Assembly (NCBI RefSeq): GCF_023898315.1
Contig: NC_064616.1
Location: 545,529,602-545,593,601, forward strand
Origin: Schistocerca nitens
Lineage: Eukaryota > Arthropoda > Insecta > Orthoptera > Acrididae
Direction: 5' to 3'
DNA: 64,000 nt
Shown: positions 22,936 to 34,977 of the stretch, one piece after another
How positions within the stretch are numbered: position 1 is the stretch's first letter
Layout of the letters: every line of letters begins with the position of its first letter
Translations under genes and position numbers: made by a program
Notes under the pieces: generated by a model
Databases searched by the model: none
What the model was told of the DNA's origin: nothing
The model's input: the letters and a program-made list of their open reading frames with translations, nothing else

Positions 22936-24415
22936 ATAACCCTTGATGTTACTTAAGAAAAATATTTCAAAATTATGGCAGCTGAATCGAGTGGACGGTA
23001 AGGAACTATTTCTTTTAAATGGTTTATAAAAAGGCATACTCTTGGGAAAGGTTAACGTTTGTAAATCCCTTATATGATACTAATATTTGTTCTGCAAGGT
23101 TTTAACTACTATATCTATAAAGAAAGCGACACTACAATCTTTTCTTCCTCGCTTTCTGGCTGTGGCACTATACGGATATAAGTGAATTCATTGTACATTT
23201 TGTCATTAGCAATTGGACCACTGTATTTTAAACTTTGTTTTATTTTCCAAAATGAACTACCTCCCAGGATTCCGGTTTTAGTTATATAATGCAAGTAATT
23301 TCTAACTGGAAGTGACTAGCCTGGTGATGGTACGATCGAACACCATAACCGTTCTGTCTTTATTTACTTAACTTTTTGAAAGTGGAACCTGCATCTGAAT
23401 TCGAAGTCTCATTAACTTTATACAATATAGTTTCTTTCACATGAACATTAATTGTGTACAGGGTAATTCGTCTCCAAATGCGTATTTGACCAGTAATGAC
23501 CATAAAGTTACTTTGGGACAAAATAGTACGTTTTGGAAACTCGTAATGATATTACTACATGTGGAGTTTCGGTTGATCTAATATACATACACTACATAAC
23601 AGGTTTAATCTACTCGATCGGAATTATTGCCATCTGAGAGTGACTAGTTCTTTACTGAAGATGGTGGTCAGTTTAAAATTTGACATGGTGATATAGACTC
23701 TTGCTCCGAAATGACCATTCCAATGGGTGACTAAGCGAATTTCACAGTGTTCTCTGAACTTTTCCGTATGTTTGCCGAAATTGCGTTATTCATAACTTCA
23801 GAAAATCCTTTTCAAAGTCATACATCACAGAAGCCACCTTTCGGTGTTTAGAACAATGTATTCCTTCGATCGGGTACGCTGTTGACGGACGTAGTGCGAG
23901 TGACTCTATCCTGTTGCAAACTCAAACTTCAGATATTGCTGGAGCTTTTGATATTGTATAATGTACCTGGTGACAGCAGGGTCTTCTCAAACAGTGAACC
24001 AGTACTGGAAATCTGAAGTACTTTCTTGGATGTTAAATTTCTCACAACCTTTAACCAGGCCGGATGTGCTGTGTGGTGATGAGGGAGATCACTGATTGCG
24101 GTCTCTATTTCAGTTCTTGTTGCGGAGTTCGCAGCACGTATTCGGTGCTGCAGTCTACATCCTTATCTACTGGTGCGTCATCTTAGATTCTATACTTAGG
24201 CAACTGATCTACTTTTAATTGCCAGCAACAGGGCAAAAGCTCATTTTCTTTTAAATTTCCCACCAGTTTACGCATAGGACATTTACGACATTTGGGCTAT
24301 TTTAACAATTCGCTTGAAACTTTCTTCCAAAGATATTGGCTGATTACTTCTAGTGTTGTACACGCATGACAGTTGTTTGTGAGAAAAATTCTGCGGAGTT
24401 GGAGTGAAGTATGGT
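22936..24415. other. No gene recognised
   Basis: About 1.5 kb of AT-rich DNA without any recognised feature, apart from the left copy of the next SINE's target duplication at 24405-24413. Confidence 0.45.
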
Positions 24416-24608
24416 GGTTAAATGGTTCTGAGCACTATGGGACTCAACTGCTGTGGTCATAAGTCCCCTACAACTTAGAACTACTTAAACCTAACTAACC
24501 TAAGGACATCACACACATCCATGCCCGAGGCAGGATTCGAACCTGCGACCGTAGCAGTCGCACGGTTCCGGACTGCGCGCCTAGAACCGCGAGACCACCG
24601 CGGCCGGC
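24416..24608 (-). mobile_element. tRNA-derived SINE with target duplication
   Basis: On the minus strand it begins GCCGGCCGCGGTGGTCTC, has A- and B-box-like sequence (GGTTCGAATCCTGCC), GGATGTGTGTGATGTCCTTA, and ends CTCAGAACCATTTAACC. The 9-bp TGAAGTATG lies at 24405-24413 and 24609-24617. It belongs to the same family as the copy at 45297 and differs at scattered sites. Confidence 0.92.
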
Positions 24609-24617
24609 TGAAGTATG

Positions 24618-25519
24618 TTTTGTTCTTATGTTGAGGAAATTAATAATGCATTTTCTTTCATCGAAGCCCGAATGAGAGTAACTATTATCCAAAACTCTGA
24701 CTGCAAGATGCGTTTCTTTTAATTCTTCGATTTATCTGGACTTAGGAATCTTTTTGGGTAAAGCACAGTCGAATATGGGAAGTACCTGTTTCTGGTCAAA
24801 CTAGAGAACCAACGAACCCATAGAAATTCCACAAATTTCCGGTAAGGATTTTATGCATTTATAACGTCTACGTGGAAACTCGTTATTTCAACCATCATCA
24901 ACACAGCCGAAAGGCGCAGCGTCGCCTGGACTACTCCGTTGTTGTTGTTTTTCCTTTTTTCTTTTAGTCTGATGCTTGCCATACATATCTTGTGCATTGT
25001 ATTTTGTAGAAGGAATTTTCTTCTATTTATTTTATGTGTTAGCTATATACGGTAGTGTTTGTCCTATTTTATTTTAGTTTGGAAGAAACTTTCTACCTCT
25101 GTGATTCTCATAGTTTCTCGCTATTTTATATGACAGTAGGCAATTAAATGATGTAATATGGTACACGATGTATGTTTGGTTTTGAAAATCTCCTCCTTCA
25201 GTTTTAACACCTTCCTCGATCTGCCTTACTACAGAAGTAAATTGTTACTCTGTTAAAAGTTTCTTGCTTGCAATTCATTTGCACAGTTCACTGTTCTACA
25301 ATACTATTTTAGTGTGGAAATGCATCCACCGATAAAGCAGTCTAAAAGCTCTGCAAAGCGTTAACCTTAGAGCTACAAATTACTGTGGCTTTACATCACA
25401 TTATTTGTTGTTAGCTTTGTGTCTTTTGTTCCCTAAGACTGCTAAATGGTAATATTGCTGACGAATGGTAAATAATATTCACTATTTATTTCAGGATTAT
25501 TCCGTTTCGTAAACTGACA
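24618..25519. other. No gene recognised
   Basis: AT-rich, no motif recognised. Confidence 0.45.
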
Positions 25520-25650
25520 TACGGCCAGGAGAGCGGTCTGCTGACCACATGCCCCCCATGCCCGCATCAAGTGACGCCTAATTATGAGGATGACACGGCG
25601 GTCGGTTAGTACCGTTGGGCCTTGATAACTGTTCTGGCAGAGTTTAGATT
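25520..25650. repeat. SINE-like dispersed repeat fragment
   Basis: The block CGGCCAGGAGAGCGGTCTGC ... GAGGATGACACGGCGGTCGG ... TACCGTTGGGCCTT resembles a common locust repeat known to me as the distal part of a SINE. GC-rich against AT-rich flanks. No promoter boxes remain. Confidence 0.5.
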
Positions 25651-26224
25651 ACTTTTGTTAGTACTTATTACGTCTTTGGTTTCCTGAAGGCAATGTTGCT
25701 GAACTACATGGCCAAACTGTCAATCGATCATTGCTTAAGCCATTCGAAAGGTGTTATAATCAGTATGCATCACAATGAAGTGACTCGTTACGAAGGGTTG
25801 AGAATATATACCTATGGTCATGAATGCAATACGTGTAAACGTAGATATGTGTTAAAGTAAATTTTTATTGACTGAATGTGGGAAAAAATGGGACCAACCG
25901 AAATGGAAAATTTACCTAGACATTTTGAATTTTTTAGATTCAATATGCTCAATGATAACTATAACTTAAAATAAATTCAGCTGAGTTCGTATGTACTTGA
26001 TTAACAGTTCTTTGGACTTCACTTCGTGAGTCACGATCGCAGTAGCGGGGAAGTACGTGATAAACTTTGGAACGAGGAATACTGCCCTCCACTACAGAGT
26101 TGTGACACATCGCCAGTGAGTCAGCTGCCGACCATTCAGCAGTGAATGCAGAGAGTAAAGCTTATTCGGTTGTCAGTTGCCCTGCAGTGCGTACGTAATC
26201 GCAGCGAAGGAGTTCTCAGCTAAA

Positions 26225-26267
26225 ATGAAAACCTTCAATTGGATCGTCGCCTTTCTTCTTGTCAACA
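26225..26267 (+). CDS. Candidate first coding exon with signal peptide
   Basis: ATG at 26225 in a good insect context (CTAAAATGA) starts MKTFNWIVAFLLVNS: a Lys near the start and a hydrophobic core WIVAFLLV, as in a secretory signal peptide. After one base of the 15th codon the sequence reads A|GTAAGT, a consensus 5' splice site at 26268. So this would be exon 1 of a secreted or membrane protein with a phase-1 intron, typical for signal-peptide exons. The upstream 100 bases are more GC-rich than the surroundings and contain TCAGT-type initiator motifs (near 26173). I cannot name the protein; the next exon is not identified with certainty. A chance combination is possible. Confidence 0.55.
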
Positions 26268-26319
26268 GTAAGTCTCTTTACAACATTACAACTTTAACTT
26301 TTTATTCCGGTTTGTGTGC

Positions 26320-26452
26320 GGCTGGTCCCGGCGGAGGTTCGATTCCTCCCTCGGCCATGGGTGTGTGTGTTGTCCTTAGGATAACAGTGTGTAAGTTTAG
26401 GGACTGATGACCTTAGCAGTTAAGTCCTATAAGATTTCACACACATTTGAAC
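26320..26452 (+). mobile_element. 5'-truncated tRNA-derived SINE in putative intron
   Basis: Contains GGAGGTTCGATTCCTCCCTC (box B), GTTGTCCTTAGGATAA, ACTGATGACCTTAGCAG and the terminal TTTCACACACATTTGAAC. The tRNA-like 5' part is missing. It starts about 50 bases after the splice donor at 26268. The ACATTTGAAC end is duplicated just beyond. Confidence 0.85.
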
Positions 26453-26463
26453 ATTTGAACATT

Positions 26464-27396
26464 CCCGTTTGATGATGTATGTTATAAAGTGTTTGAATTC
26501 TGATACGGATACTGGTCCTCGCTCAATTGGCTAAAGCTGAGATACTTCAATTAGCGAGGCTCGAACCGATTTCCTTCCACATTAACATCTACAGTAGTAG
26601 TCTAACACAGATAACTTTGACATCGATGGTATTTTAAATTGCGTAACTTATTCGTAGCTTGCAGATATGATGGGGAATTTGAATTCATTGCCAACCAAAT
26701 CACCGGAGCATGCCTCTCACTAGATTAGTACTGTAAGAAACGATAGTAACTTGTAACCAGGTACATGAGTGCTTTAACTAGAACAACTGTTTACGTACCA
26801 ACCGTCTCTTTGTGTACACTTGTCTTTCTGGCTTCATAAATGACATACATTACGAGGTATCCTTTTAATCTGGTTACATTGTGTGCCACTAGATGTTTCG
26901 TTTTTTACATCCCTATTGGGTTAATGTACTGGCCATCATACTTAGTTGTTGATATGAAATTTGAGACAACAGCTATATAGTAACGGTGTGTCAGTATAGT
27001 CCAGTTTTCATTTCACTGTTGTCATACATTCGATATACTCACGAGACACATAACTTTATCATTCTGCGATGCGATCATTTCCGGAAATTAAGTTCAGAAT
27101 TTACTTCCTAATCTACAACGAAATAATTATATGGGGCACGAAGTCGGATTGGGCATGGCTGCGGAAAGGAACATTGTGGGGACTTTTCAAAGAAACTATC
27201 CTAGTAGTTGTCTGTAACATTTTGCAAATACCATGGGAACCAGAAAAATGCATGCGCGGACGGGTATCTGATTTCAACTTCTCCTCAATACGTTTTCACT
27301 GGCAGTCGTTTGAATTTATCTTGCATGTACGATACGGTAGTTGCAGGACACGCATGCGAATCTGCCAGGCCTTGCTCTAGAGGGAAATAGAAATAC
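26464..27396. other. No confirmed gene; Cys-rich frame at 27208-27390
   Basis: The only item of note is a frame at 27208-27390 (+) with five Cys in about 55 residues (TFCKYHGNQKNACADGY ... LNLSCMYD ... GHACESARPC). It does not connect in phase with the exon at 26225 through any good acceptor that I can find, so it is not annotated as coding. Confidence 0.35.
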
Positions 27397-28590
27397 ACAG
27401 CCTGACAAAAAAAAAGGTAATCGAACAGAAGAGGAGGAGCAAAGGTAATTAATCTTAATGAGTTGAGAGGGTATTTTACTTCAGCGATGTCAAAATTGAG
27501 TCAAATTTAGAAAACTTGGCAGTATGAGGCCACATATCGGTAAGATGCTGCACCGTCCCTGACCTGGATGCGTACACAATTCGGCTGAGACGAGTTCCAT
27601 CATCTCCTGAGGCAAGATGGCCCTCAACTGTTGTAACTGGTACTTGATATCGTGGATTTTGGCTCTGAGACGGAGTTGACATATAAGCTGGGTCCCCAAA
27701 TGTTCCATCGCAGATTGACATAAGGATCTTATTGGCTGCTGGACTACCTCCACATCTTGCAAACTGTTCATAGAGATAGGTGGCAAGTGTAGGAGAGTGT
27801 TGAAAAATGGCACCACGATACCGTGTCATGAGCGGTAACACTTTAGAACGCAGGATGCACGTGTCGTACCGTTGCGCCTTCAGAGTTCGTCCAGTCACTA
27901 CAATTCTAACAGCCGTGACATAAAGCTGTACCTGATGGCTCCCCCACACCATGACGCCAGGAATAACACCTCTGTGCCTCTCGAAAACACTGAAAGATTT
28001 AGGTCACCTTCATATTCAAGATAGACATCCGGGGTAGTGCACAGCATGATTCATCGCTGAATACAGCGAGATGACATTCATCAGCTCTTCATGCTTCCTG
28101 GCTAAGGCAACACTCGAAAAGCCGCTGTATGTGTTGTGGTGTTTACAATAGCTCACGCATTAGACAGTAACTCCCTTGTCCAGTTGCAGCTAGTTTACGT
28201 GTAATGGTCCGGTATGCAACAGAACGATGCAGGGAGTACATTACTTGCTCTCGGATGGTAGGCACAGATGTGAAGGTGTTCGATGTGCTTGACGTGCAGC
28301 GCGGTGTTCTTTCATTGTACTGGTCAGACGTCGTCAACCACAAACATGAAAATTATGTGTGCCATCGCGTTACCATGCAGTCCAACATTTAGCCACTGCC
28401 ACATCCGAAAACCCCACAAACCTGGATGTGGCATGTCGGTCAAATGAGGGCTCAACATGTGACCACTTTTAAACTCGGTCATGTGCTGATAATGCCGCAT
28501 CAATGGCTACGCGGCACCTCCGTGTGCTTCACAGTGATCATTTAACGTCTGAGGCTGTTAATGCCCTTGTATACCCTACCGATACAAGTG
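27397..28590 (-). pseudogene. Tc1-like transposase relic (family 4)
   Basis: The left terminus resembles a Tc1 end (CAGCCTGACAAAAAAAAAGG). Minus-strand frames between 27952 and 27476 hold the remains of the catalytic domain (MVWGSHQVQLYVTAVRIV, then GAIFQHSPTLATYLYEQFAR where a QQDNARPH block is expected). The Asp motif is lost. The N-terminal half lies to about 28590 in fragments such as the minus frame 28343-28143. No right terminus identified. Confidence 0.65.
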
Positions 28591-29381
28591 CTACACATGT
28601 TTACATGGTGAAATCTCGACTAAATTACGATCATTCTTACGAGTAATAGTCCCGATAAGAAGGGAACTCCTTTATCTGACGATAATATTCGCTATTGCCG
28701 GTAATCCTGTTGGCTGTCACTATACTTCAGTCAGAACTGGTCCTCTTTTTCCACTCACTCGTCTACTATTTATACGGGAAGATTGAGTATCCTATCGCAG
28801 ATTTGCAGTATGCTAATCCTACTTATGTACAATTGTTCTGACGACTCATCCTCTATTCATTTACTTTCTGATAAAAACTATACGGGCAACCCGATGTAAT
28901 ACGGAACTGATCACTAGTTATCACGAGAGGCTGACCCGCCAGTACGAAAGGACACATGAGTAATGTGTTTTCAGTACAGAAGCAGTAACAGTAGAATAAG
29001 TCGTTCCGGATAGCTTAGTGACTTTGAAAATGGACTAGTCGTTGGATATTATCTGAGTAACAAATCCATCAGTCACATTTAAACAGTCCTAAAGCTTCCC
29101 AAGTCTACTGCTGATGCTGTGACTGAGGTGGAAACACGAAGAAACAGTCGCAGCTAAATCACGCCGAGATAGACCGTGTATGACGATGTATAGTTACCGT
29201 CGGGAATTGTGGATATTGGTTATGAGGATTCGCATGAAATCAGCAGATCGAATAGTTCGGGAGTTCGAAAGTACTGTCAGCAGTCGGTTTAGCGCAATGA
29301 TTTTGCGCAGAGAGTTAAAAAGAATGGTGTACAGTGGTCGAGGAGTCACTCACAAGAAATAAATTTCTGTATGAATACCTG

Positions 29382-29405
29382 TTCTTTCGGACATGTCTGA
29401 AAGAA
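29382..29405. repeat. 24-base near-palindrome
   Basis: TTCTTTCGGACA followed by TGTCTGAAAGAA: the halves are complementary except for one mismatched pair. A diverged copy (TTCCTTCGAACA / TGCCCAAAAGAA) lies at 29813-29836, in the centre of the SINE palindrome. Confidence 0.8.
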
Positions 29406-29432
29406 CAGACACGATCGGTGACCATGAAGCTC

Positions 29433-30345
29433 TCTTAGAATCAAATTATGATAAAAACTGAACCCTAAGCTGTCGACAGGCGTTGATATACATCAACGGG
29501 GACACTTAAAAATGTGTGCCTAAACTGGAACTCGAGATCTCCTGCATACATGGCAGACGCTCTATCCATCTGAGCCACTGAAGGCACAGAGGATAGTGCG
29601 ACTGCAGGGATTTATTCCTTGCACGCTTCCCGTGAGACCGACATTCTCAACTTAATGTCCATACACTACACTCGTAGTGACCGTTCCCATTACCCTCACT
29701 ACTCGCGGCAGACAATCTTACCGAGTCCCGTAAGAGTTCGGTCAAGGTGTGTGCATCCACCACACAAGAAGGTTAATGGCCGGTTAGCCTTAATTTATGA
29801 AGATGGTATATATTCCTTCGAACATGCCCAAAAGAACATATCATTATATAGTTAAGGCTAACAGGCCATTAACCTTCTTCTTCTGTGCTGGATGCACACG
29901 CCTAGCCCGAACTCTTACGGGACTCGGTAAGATGGTCTGCCTCGAGTAATGAGTGTAATGGGCAGGGGCACTGCGAATGTAGTGTTTAGACGTTAAGTTG
30001 GGAATGTGGGTCTCACGGGGAGCGCACAAGGGATAAATTCCTGCAGTCGGTGGCTCAGATGGATAGAGCGTCTGTCGTGTAAGCAGGTGATCCCGGATTC
30101 AAGTTCCGGTCGAGGCACACATTTTCAACTGTTCCCGTTGATGTATATCATGCAAAGAATAAATCACTGCTGTCGCACTATCCTCTGTGCCCTAGATTTC
30201 TCAGACAGATAGAGCGTGTGCCACGTAAACTGGATATCTCTGGTTAGAGTCCCAGTCGAGGCACACATTTTCAACTGTCCCAGTTGATGTACATCAACGC
30301 CTGTCGACAGCTTTTTGTCTCGATTTAATTATCATTTCACACATA
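29433..30345. repeat. Head-to-head inverted pair of tRNA-derived SINEs
   Basis: Left arm (about 29433-29793, minus) and right arm (29852-30345, plus) are inverted copies of one unit. It runs from TTAAGGCTAAC(A/C)GGCCATTAACC through ACTCTTACGGGACTCGGTAAG to a tRNA-like block (TGGCTCAGATGGATAGAGCG ... GGCACACATTTT) and ends CAACGCCTGTCGACAGC. The 58-base spacer is 29794-29851. In the right arm the tRNA-like block and tail occur twice (about 30050-30140 and 30195-30310). A hairpin of more than 350 bp per arm could form. It splits the family-5 Tc1 gene. Confidence 0.8.
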
Positions 30346-30840
30346 TCTGTAGTCAGAGTTAAGCGACGCTTGAAGTGGTGTTATGTGCGATGCCGCTGGA
30401 CAGTGGACTACTGAAACGAATTATCTGAAGTAATAACTGACGATGTACTCTGTGGCAGTCCGACTGAAGGGTTTGGGATTGGCTAATGTCCGGAGGACGT
30501 TGCCATCCATCATGAACAGTGCAAACGGTGAGGTAAAAACGAGGTGGTGTGGTGGTGTAGTGCTTTTTTTTATACGATTATGTTGTTGCCCTCTTTTAGG
30601 ACTTCAGAAAATTCTGAATGCAGATGCAATTGAATACCACTTACAACGTTTTATATTACATAAAGCAGGGGAACAATTTGGGACATTAACCGTTTGTAGC
30701 AGCATGACACTGTAAGCTGTCATAAAGCAGCAGTTGTAGGGGTATTGTTTGTGGACAATGACGTTCCTAAAATAGACTGGCTTGTTAAAAAACACATCCT
30801 GAACCCAATGGAATACTTTTGGTATGAGTTATAATGTCGA

Positions 30841-33800
30841 CTTTGCTCCAGACACCAGTGTGCCGTATAGCCGTGTTCTCTGGTTTCGTGTCTTCGGAAT
30901 GAATGGACTGCCAATCCCCCACACACACTTGGTGGTTGTTCCTTAGCTTTTTGTAATGTTATTTCGTTCCGAGTCCAGGTTTCATGTGACACTGATGTAA
31001 TTCCGAAATACTCAGCCTATGAAAATGTGCACCTGTGTTGACTCGTTACTGGACGGTTCCGAGATGACTAACAGGAAACCAAGGAAGTACTGCTGTTGGG
31101 CAATTAGTCATTAGCAATTCTCTGAATCACTTGCTTATCTCAAGAAGTTCATACCCAAAGGCCACTTCCTTCAGGAAACAGGTTTACCAACTTGTATTAT
31201 ATGGGCTTCCTGTGGGTCCTGCCGAAATACTTCTGAGCATTTTTCAGAGATACTAGCTGAGTGTTTCGGTACAAGCGACCTACGGGCTCCACACGTTCGT
31301 TGTGCAATAACCAAATTTTCTTATGTATCTTTTACTCCATCTGTCCATTTACCTGCACAAGCCAAAATGTACTCGTTACATTCACTGTTTACAAGGGTCT
31401 AATACCTCTCTCTCCTCATCGTCCGTAGCCACGACCTTCGATTTACTCTCTCGTGACATTTTTGGACTGCAGAACCCTATTCACATCACTTAGAAACATC
31501 AGGTTTTTAAGTACTAAAATTGGTTTACAGAGGAGGCTGCACACAGAAATAAACCAACCTGTTACATAAAAAATAAAAGCCGTTTCTAAATTGTAGCCAG
31601 AGTTTTATAATATTCTGCTAGTGTTCTTCACAGTAATAGTGCACGACTACAACAGAGAGGTTAATGAATAATATAGTTGAGCTCTGTAGCGTCACATCTC
31701 TAACATGGCTTAGAACTCAACCAGTCCAATAATTGAGCATGTTAGCTACGTGGGGTTATGTAAAAGTACCCACTGAGGGCAAAACATTACCGAAGGTAGC
31801 TCAGTCCTATCCTACAATTTGTTTATAATGTATCACATATCTATGTTTGCCATATGCTGGACTGTGTTGGTCTTGTGTAGTTAAGTGATGTGTTTGTGAC
31901 GTTATGGAATGCTATTGGAGTGAAGGAAGAAGATAAGATCTTGTGCTTGCACATACTTTACTACTTTCTCAAGGCCCCTAAGATGCAGTTGCACTTAACG
32001 TCAAACAATCCTAAAATTATCTGATTTCCTCAACCCATAAGTCACTAAAGGTTTGTATAAAAAAATTTTCGGAATACTGATGAGCAACATGATGATCAGG
32101 AGTTGTGTGTCAGTGTAACTGTTCCTCTTGCCTAGAAAATACAGTTGGTGAAACTATCTTTAGTCATCAAATTGTAGCAATCTAATCTCGTTCTGGCTGT
32201 CACCGTGTTACATTGCTACGTAACTTTCCTACTGGTGGTGGTATAGTCAATGTTATAACTCGACCTGGTGTGAAGATTACCGTCGCTTGTCATGTCCAAC
32301 AGCTCCTGAAAGCTACCCTCTGTAGTAATTGTTTAACAAGTTCGTGTGGTCAGCGAAATTACTGGCCCCTGCGAATTATTGCCGAGTATTAATGATTTGT
32401 AGCGGGAGGGTTGAACCAACCGGTAAAGATTTGAATGCAACGGATAACACAATATTTTTTTAGAACTACTGCAGAAAGCACCTATGCAGGGCTTAATAGG
32501 GAGCATAGAGCCATTATTTCCTTTCATAACCAAGCATTCAACTGTGGTACTGACTTTGATCTATTCTTTAAGATGAAGGGAGGAAATAATTGATGTTTAT
32601 TCAATACCGATGGCATTTCAATAACCAGCCGAGTGTCTGTTGGAATATACATCGTCACAACTACTCTCTCTAGTTAACATGATTCACTTTCGCAAAGTTA
32701 TATTGAAAGGGCGAGGGTACAACGGACCTGGCTTCAATGTAATTGTATGCAGGCACACAATTATACCTAAACCCATACTTATTGCAATCAATTACTTTAG
32801 GTCACGTAGAAAAAGCTCAGCAAAGACACTACAAGCGAACTTGGTCAGGGCAGAGGAGTATCTGCCAAAATATTTCAATTTTCTTTGAAACGTACGCTGA
32901 AGAAAGGGTAGCAAGAGGAGCACTTTACTATGACTGCCAATTTTGGTTTAATCTTGCTTTCAGAAACAACACCACATTACTGAGCTGGTATGAAGAACAT
33001 TTACTATCATATGGCAGGAAAATTTTTCAAGTCTTTTTTCCATCAATGGGCATTAAAATCTGAACTTTCCTAGATAAAAGAGTTTAAACCGTGTTTTTTA
33101 CCTAACGCACTTCATTATAGGCGAATCAAATAGTTACGAGGGGCACAAGAAACATTAAATATCACATCAATACTATTCCACACATGTGGCCAAGTAGCGG
33201 AAGTCAACGGAAATGCAAAAAATACGGACACGCAAGATTATTCCTTCTCTGTCTTACACTCACCCACTACCATATGATTATTCACTCGACTACTACACGT
33301 TTTCAGACAGAAAACTGCAGTTTACCAATGTGGCGGTTGCTCCAATTTACCACGTGGCCGGAAAGCCAGTACACAAAGAAAACATATGACACATAAATAA
33401 AAAAATCCCCTAAAATATTACTGTAAGAGAAAAACCACATTAAGATACATTAAATGAGTGAACGCCTGTTAAGCACAGAGCAATAATACGACCGTGAGCT
33501 TAAGGCCCATGGTGATTGGCCTACCCACGGCACCAAGGCAAAGTTCTAGTGAAATTTAACTAAATTATGAATATAAACTCCCTTATCGGGGTTTCGTGGT
33601 AATATCACACCTGATTGCAACATCTGGACCATATTGACAAGCAGGTTCGAGACACTCTAATACCTTTGTTAACATTACGAAAATCGATAGCTGCACCTCC
33701 ACATCTGTCCAGCGTCGCTACTCAGGAGCGAGTGGATTTGCAGACACCTCGCCTAACCGTTGTTCGTTCAAAATCTTGTGGAGGGGACGGTTCGCCAACC

Positions 33801-34911
33801 TAACAAAGCCAACACTCGTGCTTTCGCAACCTGTCTGACCTGACGTGCACATTATCTTTGTTAAACTTGGTCGTGTTTTGGGGGTTGGTACTAGCCTACC
33901 ACAGAACCACAGCTGTCTGCTACTTCACATAAAATGTCATTCATACAGTCCAAGGTCGCACAAGGGAAAGGATACAAGGAAACGTGGCACACACGAAATA
34001 AAAAATCAATGAATAAATAAATAAACTCCGCTTGATCCATTCTCTACTGCTTGTTACCCACCGCTTTACTTCTGCAGAGTAAAAACACTCTCGCTATAAT
34101 TCTCCTGTATCGGAATTTATTGAGAAAAATATGGAACGGGACAACAAGTTCCGTTTCAACATCGTCAGACTATTTAGCAACCAAGATGACGAAGGCATGT
34201 TGACTCACAGCAATCTTACAACAAATCTCCAATCTTAAAGAACCTTTACAAAAGATCTCTAGGCACCAGATTTCGTAAGTAAAGGGTCTACAGTTTCCAT
34301 TACTGCTAGAGGGACAATACATTCATACTTAAACTCTTTCTGTTTCCCTTTAGCATCCTCATTTATATATATGCACCACGTCTCAACAGGACACAAGCAG
34401 TGACCTAGTAACCGTCAGTAGAAATTGTGTGAATATACATAGCCCACACTACTCTCATCATATTGTGCAAATCATTGCAGTTGTTACGTCATCATTCTTA
34501 CTGTACTGCATTTTTCGTAATTACAACACGCATTTTTTTGGGTTGTACCCAAACATACGTCTTTAAAATCAGTAATATATTTGCTGTACAAATCTATTAC
34601 CTTTGTATACACTCATGTTAAAAAATTCTTCCGGTTTCATTATTCTTCAGGAAGTAAATCCAAATGTTTCTTTGTTACGCGTACCAAAACCACGGAAATT
34701 ATGGTTATTTACAAAACACTTCGCAGCAGTCTCAGAAACAAGATCGGAGAACAAATAGGCCTTTCGCTACAAAGCATGGAAAACCATATACACCCTTCTA
34801 GAGCAGATATTTATCAAAATAATACCTGCCAGAGCAGTCAATGAAATTCGTGAGAAGGCAAACTGTAAATGTATAAGACAAAGATGATAAAAACAAACGT
34901 AAATCGTTGAC

Positions 34912-34914
<3 letters not shown>
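30841..34914. other. About 4 kb without recognised features
   Basis: Unique-looking AT-rich DNA. Open frames at 32640-32888 and 32743-33063 (+) carry no family signature and overlap each other. No tRNA, rRNA, tandem array or transposon end seen. Confidence 0.45.

Positions 34915-34966
<52 letters not shown>
34915..34966. repeat. (TA)n microsatellite
   Basis: About 25 TA dinucleotides, starting CTAATATATA and ending TATAATTTTTT. It lies 12 bases from the end of the mariner fragment; mariners duplicate TA targets. Confidence 0.97.
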
Positions 34967-34969
<3 letters not shown>

Positions 34970-34977
34970 TTGTTATT

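Larger units (their letters stand above)
28990..30840 (+). pseudogene. Tc1-like transposase relic (family 5), split by SINE palindrome
   Basis: N-terminal part: SDFENGLVVGYYLSNKSIS at about 29018-29080 and an open frame 29180-29362 (RIRMKSADRIVREFESTVS ... RRELKRMVYSGRGVTHKK), the two HTH units. C-terminal part after 30350: KRRLKWCYVRCRWTVD, then LQKILNADAIEYHLQRFIL (open frame 30443-30715) and LNPMEYFWYEL with the Glu position retained. The parts are separated by the inverted SINE pair at 29433-30345. Frameshifts and stops on both sides make it inactive. Confidence 0.75.

Noticed and set aside
30050..30125. A functional tRNA gene in the SINE palindrome
   Set aside because: Box A and B are visible, but position 33 is not T and stems are imperfect; the same block occurs three times within the repeat.
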